A DNA stretch of 64,000 bases. Origin: Desulfosediminicola flagellatus (GTDB lineage: Bacteria; Desulfobacterota; Desulfobulbia; Desulfobulbales; Desulfocapsaceae). The notes beneath the pieces are model-generated. The model ran no database searches, was not told where the DNA came from, and saw only the letters and a program-made list of their open reading frames with translations. A program made the position numbers and the translations under genes. Positions 54,631 through 62,843 of this stretch are shown here, one piece after another; position 1 is the stretch's first letter; each line of letters starts with the position of its first letter. The stretch is taken from positions 2,572,501-2,636,500 of the forward strand of contig NZ_CP050698.1 in assembly GCF_005116655.2 (NCBI RefSeq), given 5' to 3'.

Positions 54631-55788
54631 ATGAACAACATTTTACAAAGCCATGAGATTTTCAAAACCGACTTTGTGAGGGCAGAGAACTGTTATCTAT
54701 ATGATAAAGATGGTAAACAATATGTTGATTTTGAGTCAGGCATTTGGTGTACAGCTCTCGGACATTGCCATCCTCGAATCAATAACGCAATGATAGCACA
54801 AATTCAGAAGGTCATTCATCTTGGTACGCGCTACCCTCATTCCCTTGCCCAGGAAACCGCAAAAGATATTCTCGATATCACCGGGATTGATGACGGCAAA
54901 TGCGTCTTTCTGAGTTCTGGTAGCGAGGCGGTTGAATTTGGCGTGCAAATAGCAAGACGGGTTGCTGAAAAACCTTTATTTCTCACATTCTTTAACTCTT
55001 ATCTTGCGGCCTACGGTTCTGCAGGAAAAAAGGACACTGATGAATGGGAATTGTTTGATTGGAGTGCATGTGAACATAGTGCTCAGTGTGACTGCTTAGA
55101 TGCGATCCCATTTGAAAAAATAGGTGGTTTTGTTTTGGAGCCAGGTGGAAGTGGCACTGGGTTTGTTCAATTCCCACCCAAACAACTCGTAAAAAATATT
55201 GCCAAGAGAGTTAAACAACATGGTGGTATTCTGGTTGCCAATGAAATAACCACAGGTATCGGTCGCACAGGGAAATGGTTCGGATACCAGCACTATGACA
55301 TCCAGCCCGATATCGTCGCTATAGGTAAAGGTATTGGAAATGGATATCCCATCAGTGCGGTCGCAGTAAGCCGGGATATTGCAAAAATAACTGAGTCTAG
55401 TGGATTTGGTTACGCTCAGTCTCATCAGAATGACCCTCTGGGCTGCTCAATTGCTAAAGAAGTAATCACTGTCCTAAAGGATGAGAACCTCATTGAAAAA
55501 GGCAAAGCAGTTGGAGCCTTTTTTCTTGAGGGTTTGAAACGAATTGAAAGAAGTTTTGATGTTGTCAAAGAGGCTCGCGGAAGAGGTCTACTACTTGCTT
55601 TAGAGTTCTATCCACATGCTATAATTACAGCAACGTGGGCTTATCATAAGCTTTTGGAAAAAGGTTTCCTGGCAGGGTATTATCCAAATGGTAATATTCT
55701 ACGGTTCGATCCAGCGTTGACGGTTGATAAAAAAGACATTGAACATTTGCTGGCGAACATTGAAACACTATTAGAAACTACGGACTAA
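54631..55788 (+). CDS. Class III PLP-dependent aminotransferase
   Basis: 385 residues. The class III fold: DFESGIWCTALGHCHPRI, SSGSEAVEFGVQIARR, ANEITTGIGRTGKWFGYQ, and the PLP lysine in VAIGKGIGNGYPISAV. The length is a little under the usual 410-430. Related to acetylornithine, 4-aminobutyrate and amino-alcohol aminotransferases; which amine it uses is open. Plus-strand array gene with a GACTAAC arm at its stop. Confidence 0.88.
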   Translation: MNNILQSHEIFKTDFVRAENCYLYDKDGKQYVDFESGIWCTALGHCHPRINNAMIAQIQKVIHLGTRYPHSLAQETAKDILDITGIDDGKCVFLSSGSEAVEFGVQIARRVAEKPLFLTFFNSYLAAYGSAGKKDTDEWELFDWSACEHSAQCDCLDAIPFEKIGGFVLEPGGSGTGFVQFPPKQLVKNIAKRVKQHGGILVANEITTGIGRTGKWFGYQHYDIQPDIVAIGKGIGNGYPISAVAVSRDIAKITESSGFGYAQSHQNDPLGCSIAKEVITVLKDENLIEKGKAVGAFFLEGLKRIERSFDVVKEARGRGLLLALEFYPHAIITATWAYHKLLEKGFLAGYYPNGNILRFDPALTVDKKDIEHLLANIETLLETTD

Positions 55789-55843
55789 CAAAGCCATGCA
55801 CTTGGATGCAAAAATGCAGAACTCTTTTGCATCGGTGATGTCA
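55783..55843. repeat. attC-like first arm and stem
   Basis: GACTAAC (55783-55789) overlaps the aminotransferase stop and is the inverse complement of the GTTAGTC ending the previous site. A 9-bp stem GATGCAAAA/TTTTGCATC lies at 55805-55833. The closing core site was not located with confidence. Confidence 0.4.
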
Positions 55844-55995
55844 ATCAGGCAAGTAACCTGATCAACAAGGCCGAGCAATACGCTTCCGGAGATAAATAGA
55901 CAATAGCACAATGCCTTGCACACTGACGGGGATTCCACTTCACTTCACCCCTGCCGTTGATGGTCACGTTTTCACAATGGTAGACAATATACCCT

Positions 55996-56280
55996 ATGCC
56001 AAAGAGATCAAAAAAGTTAACAAAAGCTCAAAAGCAAAAGAGAACAGAAGATAAAGCAGAAATGCGGAGGAAATATAAATCGGTAATGATGAATGGCAAG
56101 CAAGTTAGAATCAAAAGGCCTCCTACAATAAACGGAATCCCTGCAAACGAATATATTGAAAAATATGCCGATCCGATTTGGCTCCACCAAAACGGCATGA
56201 ACGAAATTCTTCATGCACGAGAAAATACCATAAATGACGAGTTTGAAGAAATAGATCTAGATGAAGAAATACCATTTTGA
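55996..56280 (+). CDS. Hypothetical small basic protein
   Basis: 94 residues. Strongly basic N-terminus (KRSKKLTKAQKQKRTEDKAE) and acidic tail (EFEEIDLDEEIPF). PTINGIPANEYIEKYADPIW in the middle looks like a folded motif of a nucleic-acid- or partner-binding small protein. Family not recognised. Array gene. Confidence 0.6.
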   Translation: MPKRSKKLTKAQKQKRTEDKAEMRRKYKSVMMNGKQVRIKRPPTINGIPANEYIEKYADPIWLHQNGMNEILHARENTINDEFEEIDLDEEIPF

Positions 56281-56551
56281 TCTATCACTGTTTCTCTCTA
56301 TTTAATAAATACATCTCGCTAACCAATCGTTACCTTAAATAAAAACACTAAAGAATTCAAATACTTCAATGACAAATGTTACTTCTGTATATCAATAAGT
56401 GAATTATTAGAAATAATACCGCCCCTCTACTCTACGCTCTCAATAAGGTAAATTGAAGATATTGACCAAGTTTCAAGTAGAACAACACAATGTCGCGGAA
56501 TATTTTATCTTTCAACTCAGCACAAGAAAAAATATTTAAAAAAAGAATATT
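56281..56551. other. AT-rich spacer in the array
   Basis: About 270 bp with no gene and a weak cassette-arm-like CGCTAACCAATCGTTACC at about 56316-56333. No other structure recognised. Confidence 0.3.
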
Positions 56552-57187
56552 ATGCCCTCAATTGAAACACTATTCACATTTACCATAGCAGCTATAATAC
56601 TAAACCTCTCTCCTGGACCTTCGAATCTTTATGTAATGGCCCGTAGTATAAGTCAAGGGACTCAGGGTGGTGTTGTTGCAGCATTTGGCCTGGCTTCTGG
56701 ACTTATGGTACATGTTATCCTTTCAGCTCTTGGAGTATCAGCAATATTTAAGTACTCTCCATTTGTATACTCCGTGGTAAAAATTGCTGGAGCTATTTAT
56801 TTAATATATCTCGGTGTACTATATTGGAAAACATGTTCTTCTGATATCCAATCCATAAAAAGTAAACGACTAAAGAACAATTTACAGATTTATAAAGAAA
56901 GTGTTTTAGTTGAGCTCACCAACCCTAAAACTGCTTTGTTTTTCTTAGCATTTCTCCCTCAATTTATTACTGCCGATGCAGGACCAATTTCCACACAGAT
57001 TATAGTTTTAGGTTCTATCGTCACGCTTACAGCAATTCCTTGTGATATTTTTGTTGCTTTCACAAGTACAAAAATCTCTTCATGGGTTTCGGCAAGGAAT
57101 CAAACCAAACACATTCAAGAACGTGTTTCCGGGTCTTTGTTGTTGGCTATGGGTGGCTTTATAATTGTCGAAGAGGTCATCGAGTAA
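56552..57187 (+). CDS. LysE/RhtB family exporter
   Basis: 211 residues, six hydrophobic segments. AAIILNLSPGPSNLYVMARS near the N-terminus and LTNPKTALFFLAFLPQFI in the middle are the family's signatures. Exports amino acids, homoserine lactones or similar in characterised members. Array gene. Confidence 0.9.
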   Translation: MPSIETLFTFTIAAIILNLSPGPSNLYVMARSISQGTQGGVVAAFGLASGLMVHVILSALGVSAIFKYSPFVYSVVKIAGAIYLIYLGVLYWKTCSSDIQSIKSKRLKNNLQIYKESVLVELTNPKTALFFLAFLPQFITADAGPISTQIIVLGSIVTLTAIPCDIFVAFTSTKISSWVSARNQTKHIQERVSGSLLLAMGGFIIVEEVIE

Positions 57188-57239
57188 CAAAAGGTAAGTA
57201 TACAATATCAAGACTATAGATTCTAGAGGCGAAAGATTT

Positions 57240-57398
57240 TTGTTTGGCAAGAAATGGCCTAAGAAGAAAATTATCGAGTTGTATAATAACTCCATACATG
57301 ATGAAGACGAACTAGAACACTATTCATTCAAGTCTCTATCAGCTAAGAAAGTTGAGAAAATAGTTACAGATATATGTAATATTCTGGAATCAGAATAA
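57240..57398 (+). CDS. Possible small or truncated gene
   Basis: A 52-codon frame from TTG 57240 to TAA 57398 with a hydrophilic, protein-like product (LFGKKWPKKKIIELYNNS and later SAKKVEKIVTDICNIL). GAGG lies about 12 nt upstream. No ATG is available, so it may be the tail of a gene that has lost its start. Not recognised. Confidence 0.3.
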   Translation: MFGKKWPKKKIIELYNNSIHDEDELEHYSFKSLSAKKVEKIVTDICNILESE

Positions 57399-57447
57399 AT
57401 CGTCAAGAAAGGTCGGCAAAAGTCCTCGATATTTAGAAGAATACACT

Positions 57448-58026
57448 ATGAAACAATTACAGAGGACATTGTTCTTTATAACATTTCCAGTATGGGTGTT
57501 TAGCTTCACTATCATACTCAATGTATTTTCAAGCTATTTGTCTGCAGAAGAAAAACCTGAAATGATTATAAGCTATTTAATACATACTTTAAGATCAATT
57601 AATAAACCTGTATGTGAAAAAGCAGCCGATAATCTTCAGTCATTGACTGATAATAAATCAAACTATGACTTACATTTGCGGAATGCTGATTTAACGTATA
57701 AGGAAATACAACGCATTGCAGAAGCAATCAAGACCGTTCATGATAAAAGAGGACCTTCATTAAAATCATTTAGCATGAGCTATAATAAACACTTAGGAGA
57801 TGAGGGTGTATTTGTTTTAGTCAAAGCATTGCCTCCAACAGTGACGGAGATTGGGCTTGTACAATGTGGTATTGGCGACCAAGGTGGAGATTCATTAATT
57901 TCGTGGGCAATAAATGCTCCAAAACTAAAATGGTTGTGTGTTGAACAAAATTCATTCTCTGATGAAATTAAACGTAGATTTATACAATTAGGAAAAGAAC
58001 GAAATGGCCTATTGGTCGTTTTATAA
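57448..58026 (+). CDS. Leucine-rich-repeat-like hypothetical protein
   Basis: 192 residues with a signal peptide or membrane anchor (FITFPVWVFSFTIILNVF). Then a short repeat region: LKSFSMSYNKHLGDEGVFVL, VTEIGLVQCGIGDQGGDSL, LKWLCVEQNSFSDEI, which fit ribonuclease-inhibitor-type leucine-rich repeats. Probably periplasmic or surface, binding protein partners. Array gene. Confidence 0.6.
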   Translation: MKQLQRTLFFITFPVWVFSFTIILNVFSSYLSAEEKPEMIISYLIHTLRSINKPVCEKAADNLQSLTDNKSNYDLHLRNADLTYKEIQRIAEAIKTVHDKRGPSLKSFSMSYNKHLGDEGVFVLVKALPPTVTEIGLVQCGIGDQGGDSLISWAINAPKLKWLCVEQNSFSDEIKRRFIQLGKERNGLLVVL

Positions 58027-58394
58027 AATCTGATTACCATTAATTTTCAGCAACGAAAGGTGAGGCGTAAGGTGTGAGGCGTAAACGACACAAGCAATCA
58101 ATACTTTCCAATCACTTGATATCCCACTCGATATGAAGAAATCACCTCACAAGATGGTCCGTTTTATCAATAGTTTTCCCATGACAAAATTGCCCTGTTG
58201 AAACCAAACTGAGTTTCGGTGGCAATCAGATAATAAAAAATAGAGGTTGTTTTTTTAACTAGAAGATAGCGACAAGATAATACAAATACAGACATTTAAC
58301 ACATTACAGTAGGTGTTCTTTCTCGCGCAAAATCACAGAATTCAAACGTTATCATGATATAATAAAACACAATCAAGAATGGAGATCAATTGTT

Positions 58395-58724
58395 ATGAAA
58401 AACATAATTGGTTGTCTCGTTAGAAGTATACCTATTGCTGCAGCACTCATAAGTATCGGATATTTTATTGTATTTTTTATCCTTAAAAATACACACCAAT
58501 TAGACTTCACCCTCTTTGTTTTAGGTGCAATACCGATTGTAATATTCTTACCAAGTGTTTTCAGCCAATCAAAAAGTGGTGCCTTACATACTCCAAAAGT
58601 GATTTTTCGAAAAGTTGAGACTCTTAAGAGTAAAGAAAAGCACGAAAATGAAAACATATTTCCAGCGCTAAGTTATGTTCTTGCTGGCGTTATAATCTGG
58701 ATATTCAGTTCGTTAATCTATTAA
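58395..58724 (+). CDS. Small membrane protein, hypothetical
   Basis: 109 residues with three hydrophobic stretches (GCLVRSIPIAAALISIGYFI, FTLFVLGAIPIVIFL, and a C-terminal ALSYVLAGVIIWIF) and a Lys-rich cytosolic loop. Not recognised. A TATAACAATGTGTTCAATAACG arm-like segment follows the stop (58734 onward). Confidence 0.55.
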   Translation: MKNIIGCLVRSIPIAAALISIGYFIVFFILKNTHQLDFTLFVLGAIPIVIFLPSVFSQSKSGALHTPKVIFRKVETLKSKEKHENENIFPALSYVLAGVIIWIFSSLIY

Positions 58725-59014
58725 AATAAATTCGTATAACAATGTGTTCAATAACGCTACACTGTGTTTAGCAGGACTCGCTGAAGCTCGATATGGTTCT
58801 ATCCAGATGCGCTAGTAAACTGATCGAGACAGATTTGAAAATGAAGATGTTTACACTATAAATGATCCCTTTATTATATTTCAGAATATTCGGAGGCTGA
58901 AATACGCCATAGTATTTGGCCAAAATGCATGCAAGAAAAGTATCCAGAATTTGAATAGCGCGTAGATACCCAAATTTCACCAACCAACCCACAATAGTCA
59001 GGCAGGGAACGAGT
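58725..59014. other. Array spacer with partial attC arm
   Basis: Starts with GTATAACAATGTGTTCAA (about 58735), the pattern of an attC first arm, but the closing core was not found. A closed frame of about 40 codons (EDVYTINDPFIIFQN) lies within but has no start. Confidence 0.3.
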
Positions 59015-59647
59015 GTGTCCACGAAGATTGGCTTAATCAGTGATGTGCATGCCACAGCAGGCCCCGTGCATGACGCTTTTTCGATTTTTCAGAGACAGAG
59101 GGTGGATCGTATCTTCTGTTGTGGAGACAATGCCGGGTATGGAACAGAGCTGGTCCAAACCGTTGATTTGATAATCAGGAATGGTTGCGAAACGATTATG
59201 GGAAACCATGACCTTTGGTATCTAGACACCCCAGCAGATGGGAAAGCTGAGTTTGTCGTTGATTTTTTAGAGAAGTTGCCTTTATCGCTACAAATAACCT
59301 TGGAAGGGAAACGTATTTACTTCGTTCATGCAAGTCCTCCCCTGTCACTCAGAAAGGGGATTACCCTGTTGGATGAAAATGCACAGATCTTGCCCGACCG
59401 TAAAAGACAGTGGACAGATGAACTGGCAGGATCTAATTTCGATGTGCTCGTGGTCGGCCATACCCACCAAGTGTTTGCAGAACAGCTGGGCAATGTTCTG
59501 GTGATCAATCCGGGTAGCACGAAATTTAACCACACTTGCGCGATACTCAGCCTTCCTGAGTTGGAGATTCAAATATATCCCTTATCAAATAAAAAACCGG
59601 TACACGTCTGGCACTGGAGGATGGGAGGAAATGAAGTAATGACTTGA
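59015..59647 (+). CDS. Metallophosphoesterase, MJ0936/YfcE type
   Basis: 210 residues from a GTG start with AGGGA upstream. Calcineurin-like metal ligands: LISDVHA, CCGDNAGY, IMGNHDLWY, FVHASPPLSL and VVGHTHQVF, all intact. Family members hydrolyse phosphodiesters including 2',3'-cAMP or bis-nucleosides. GC content is higher than the neighbouring array genes, which may make it an older or non-cassette gene. Confidence 0.85.
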   Translation: MSTKIGLISDVHATAGPVHDAFSIFQRQRVDRIFCCGDNAGYGTELVQTVDLIIRNGCETIMGNHDLWYLDTPADGKAEFVVDFLEKLPLSLQITLEGKRIYFVHASPPLSLRKGITLLDENAQILPDRKRQWTDELAGSNFDVLVVGHTHQVFAEQLGNVLVINPGSTKFNHTCAILSLPELEIQIYPLSNKKPVHVWHWRMGGNEVMT

Positions 59648-59666
59648 AATATAGGTCAAAATAGTA

Positions 59667-59940
59667 CACTTTCCTCTGTGAGGCCATCCGAGAATGGCCT
59701 TTTGTTGACGAGACAATTGTCGAGAAAGATCAAGAACCTCGGAAAGATGTAAAACCGGGCGAGTTAATCCACTTCGTACCGAAAGAGAACCTGTTCGTAT
59801 TACTCACCAGCATGATCTGGACGAAAAGTATTCTTCCCCTGGTGATTTCGGAGACTGTTTACCTGATTCGTCGTCCCGGCAAGTCGGTACACCATAAAAC
59901 GCAAATGAATTCGGACACAAAAGGAAGGTGTTTGAGGTAA
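59667..59940 (+). pseudogene. Open frame without a start, gene remnant
   Basis: About 90 in-frame codons to TAA 59938 with protein-like content (ENLFVLLTSMIWTKSILPLV and similar), but no ATG, GTG or TTG with a ribosome binding site. It could be the C-terminal end of a disrupted gene. Family not recognised. Confidence 0.3.
59681..59704 (+). terminator. Terminator after the metallophosphoesterase
   Basis: AGGCCAT (59681-59687) and ATGGCCT (59694-59700) with a 6-nt loop, then TTTTG. Small stem but well placed, 35 bp past the stop. Confidence 0.45.
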
Positions 59941-60001
59941 AAAATGTTCAACCCGACAGACTTCTATAACTTAAAAAACATGATAATCTCGTAAGATCCT
60001 A

Positions 60002-60430
60002 ATGAATATACTCATTCTTGCTATTCTATTGATATCAATATCTTTTGCCGTATTGATTTTTCAACAATTATTTTTTGGTCTTAAAAAGGAACACTATGAA
60101 AAAGATCTTGAAATAATACACAATGAGTTGTGTTGCTATCATTCGGGACGAATGATAGCGTATTCACTCCCATTTATTAGACATACTTTCTATGATAATT
60201 TTGTAGTGATTAACGGCAAAGGAGAAAATGAAAGAATCGAGTACAAATATATTGTCAAAGCACAAATATCTCCAATACCATTATTTTCATTCGGCCTTTT
60301 AAAATGTAATATTGAGTACGACTATTTAGATATAGCCAACAAAGAAAGGCGTTCTGTTATTTTATCAACACGGTATCCTGAAAAAATATCGGAAATATTG
60401 AAAAATAAAGCTGTCGCAACAAATATATAA
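60002..60430 (+). CDS. Hypothetical membrane-anchored protein, last array gene
   Basis: 142 residues: N-terminal TM helix (ILILAILLISISFAVLIF), then a soluble beta-rich domain (YSLPFIRHTFYDNFVVINGK, ISPIPLFSFGLLKCNIEY). AT-rich, plus strand. It is convergent with the methyltransferase gene at 60446, which marks the end of the array. Not recognised. Confidence 0.55.
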   Translation: MNILILAILLISISFAVLIFQQLFFGLKKEHYEKDLEIIHNELCCYHSGRMIAYSLPFIRHTFYDNFVVINGKGENERIEYKYIVKAQISPIPLFSFGLLKCNIEYDYLDIANKERRSVILSTRYPEKISEILKNKAVATNI

Positions 60431-60445
60431 CACACACTCATACCA

Positions 60446-61129
60446 TCAGACATCTACAGAACGATACGCATTTATAACATGCTGAATATCAACAGCATTT
60501 CTTTGCTGCATTCGCTGGAGATGATCCAGTGTTTTTTTGCGATAGTTCACAGCGACTTTTGCTTGTTCAATCGTATCAGCTTGCCAGATCAACTCACCAA
60601 CCGGGCTGATTTTTGATAGATTACCAGTGTTACCTGCAGATGATGAAACCAATAGTATCTCGTAGAAACGTTTGTTTTCTTCAACTAACACTTCATTTAT
60701 AAGACTGAAATCAAGCTCAATGAGTTGCTGTCGCAGTGCAAATTGGTGGTATACCGGGCACAACAGGAAATCGATATCTTTTGCGGAGTGTTTCTGGTGA
60801 ATACTATTGACGAAGTGAGTGAGTAGATCACCACCAACTCCGGCGATAATGACCAGGCTTTTTCCTTCATATTGTTCGAATGGTATTGCTGTCACATCAA
60901 GGCAATGAAGCTGCCAGCGTGATGGTGAACTCTGGTAAAAGCTTTGCAGATTACTTTCCAGCTTTTCCATAATCTCAGGAACAATGTCAACAAAGTGGAT
61001 ATGTGGTGCTGCGCATCTGGATACTAGAGCTGAACCTAACAATCCATGGTCACAGCAACAATCCCAAATGTGGGTATAGTCAGGCGTAACCATCGATTCA
61101 ATGTGTTTCAATCTCTTGCTAAGTTTCAA
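60446..61129 (-). CDS. trmK: TrmK-type tRNA m1A22 methyltransferase
   Basis: 227 residues. RLKHIESMVTPDYTHIWDCCCDHG leads into the SAM-binding loop; the family's DHG pocket and VDIVPEIMEKLESNL, then AGVGGDLLTHFV and LLCPVYHQFALRQQLIEL, match TrmK (YqfN), a Rossmann methyltransferase that methylates N1 of adenine 22 in tRNA. Homologues in Gram-negatives are less studied, so activity on tRNA is likely but not certain. No partner gene next to it. Confidence 0.82.
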   Translation of the reverse strand: MKLSKRLKHIESMVTPDYTHIWDCCCDHGLLGSALVSRCAAPHIHFVDIVPEIMEKLESNLQSFYQSSPSRWQLHCLDVTAIPFEQYEGKSLVIIAGVGGDLLTHFVNSIHQKHSAKDIDFLLCPVYHQFALRQQLIELDFSLINEVLVEENKRFYEILLVSSSAGNTGNLSKISPVGELIWQADTIEQAKVAVNYRKKTLDHLQRMQQRNAVDIQHVINAYRSVDV

Positions 61130-61528
61130 TGTAATACCTCTACTGCTGGCTGTAATGGTATAAAGCTTGCGTACTGGTACCGCTTATTTATAGTGCGTTG
61201 AACATCAAGACATAGAACGAGTTTCATTCTTACCTTGGCCTGCCTGATCTGAAAAGAGCCAAAAACACCCTTCCTCCCCTTCGTATATTCCATTTCCATT
61301 ACATTTAGCTGTAGTTGTAGGGATATTTGAATAACCCATACCAACATGGCATTGTAAATTCACCTTACAAAAATCATGGCAAATGCTGCGAGTGTATTGT
61401 AACTAATTAATACATAACAAATTAAAGTAACAAAAAGTCTCATCTTGCCAGCACACTTTAAAGGAGAAGGAGATTGGGGCTGATAAGGTCTTTAGAACAT
61501 AAATACTCAACGTAACGAGAACCAGGTC
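61130..61528. other. Divergent intergenic region
   Basis: About 400 bp between the methyltransferase (minus) and the arginase-family gene (plus). AAAGGAGAAGGAG at about 61450-61462 is a purine-rich tract 65 bp before the start. No gene or RNA seen. Confidence 0.35.
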
Positions 61529-62332
61529 ATGAACGATAATGATATTGTTGTTGTAGGCGCGCCGCTTGACTGTAACTCATCCTACCAAAAGGGACCGGCG
61601 CTTGCTCCTGCCAAAATAATAGAAGGGTTTTACTGCAAGTCTTCCAATATGTGGACCGAGAATCTGATCGACCTGGAGACATCGCCTGGATGGCGTATCA
61701 AGGGAGATATAAAGATTTTTGATGAAAAAAAGGCCTTTTCGCAAATAGAAAGCGAAATAGAAATGCTTTTAAAAACACAATCGCGAGTTATCACACTTGG
61801 TGGAGATCACTCTATCACCTTGCCGGTCGTTCGTGCCTACTCAAAAGTTTATAAAAAACTGAACATACTGCATTTCGACGCACATCCCGATCTTTACCAT
61901 CAATTGGATGGCAATCGATATTCTCATGCGTGTCCATTTGCCAGGATCATGGAAGAAAATTTAGCAGTTCGATTGGTGCAGGTGGGCATTCGTACAATGA
62001 CTGGCCATCAACGTGAACAGGCTGATCGTTTTGGAGTCGAGGTCATAGAAATGAAAAATATCACTGCTGCAAAAAAAATATCCTTCAACGGACCAGTATA
62101 CCTGTCATTAGATCTGGACTGCCTCGATCCAGCCTATGCGCCAGGTGTCTCTCATCATGAACCAGGTGGAATGACAACCAGGGATGTTCTGGAAATACTC
62201 CACAACCTAAAAGGCAATCTGGTCGGAGCTGACATTGTGGAGTACAATCCAGCACGTGACATCAATGGCATGACCGGCATGGTGGCAGGCAAGTTCTTAA
62301 AGGAGTTGATCGGCAGGATGCTTAGGGGCTGA
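61529..62332 (+). CDS. Arginase/agmatinase/formiminoglutamase family hydrolase
   Basis: 267 residues, close to agmatinase length. All metal ligands in context: GGDHSITLP, FDAHPDLYHQ, and SLDLDCLDPAYAPG. The N-terminus (VVVGAPLDCNSSYQKGPALAP) resembles agmatinase SpeB. Likely hydrolyses a guanidino compound to urea and an amine, feeding polyamine or arginine degradation, in line with the amine/amino-acid theme of the window. Substrate not certain. Confidence 0.85.
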   Translation: MNDNDIVVVGAPLDCNSSYQKGPALAPAKIIEGFYCKSSNMWTENLIDLETSPGWRIKGDIKIFDEKKAFSQIESEIEMLLKTQSRVITLGGDHSITLPVVRAYSKVYKKLNILHFDAHPDLYHQLDGNRYSHACPFARIMEENLAVRLVQVGIRTMTGHQREQADRFGVEVIEMKNITAAKKISFNGPVYLSLDLDCLDPAYAPGVSHHEPGGMTTRDVLEILHNLKGNLVGADIVEYNPARDINGMTGMVAGKFLKELIGRMLRG

Positions 62333-62475
62333 TTAGCCTCCTATTAACGATACTAATGCGTGGATATTTGGCTTGAATATCCTGATAAGCATTATGGAAA
62401 TCAGTTTCTCTTGAATTTGCAATGATGATAAAACAGAAACATTCCATCAGAAATCCTATTATTGCACCTTACACA

Positions 62476-62515
62476 TAAGGGCTCAGAGGCAATCAACTCT
62501 GAGCCCTTATTATTT
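62476..62515 (+). terminator. Rho-independent terminator
   Basis: TAAGGGCTCAGAG (62476-62488) pairs with CTCTGAGCCCTTA (62497-62509), 13 bp perfect, loop 8 nt, followed by TTATTTT. It lies 145 bp beyond the agmatinase-like gene and 330 bp before the exporter. Confidence 0.85.
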
Positions 62516-62843
62516 TCACGAAGTTCCTTGTCTCTTCATCCTATGTGGACAATAGCGTAAGTACCGCTCCCCTCTTCTCCCCGCAAAAGAAACAACAGCA
62601 CGTAACCTTTTTTTATTTAGCTCACATTTTTTATTCAAACATAACCTAACAAGGTATAGAGTTTACTGTGAGCTCTGAAGAGGAAACCTTATTCGATTCT
62701 TCTATGCTGATTTTCTACGGTGCTTTTTTCGATTGAGTTGTACAGCAATGTGTCATCCAAAAGAGCAGGTGTGAATCATTTTGGCACCGCTGAGGATACC
62801 CATCAAAACCGATTAGGAACATACCAACACGGAGGACTTTTTT

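Noticed and set aside
33268..61000. Search for an integron integrase (IntI) or other tyrosine recombinase
   Set aside because: No reading frame with R-H-x-x-R-Y type recombinase motifs was recognised; the array is therefore called integrase-less within this window.
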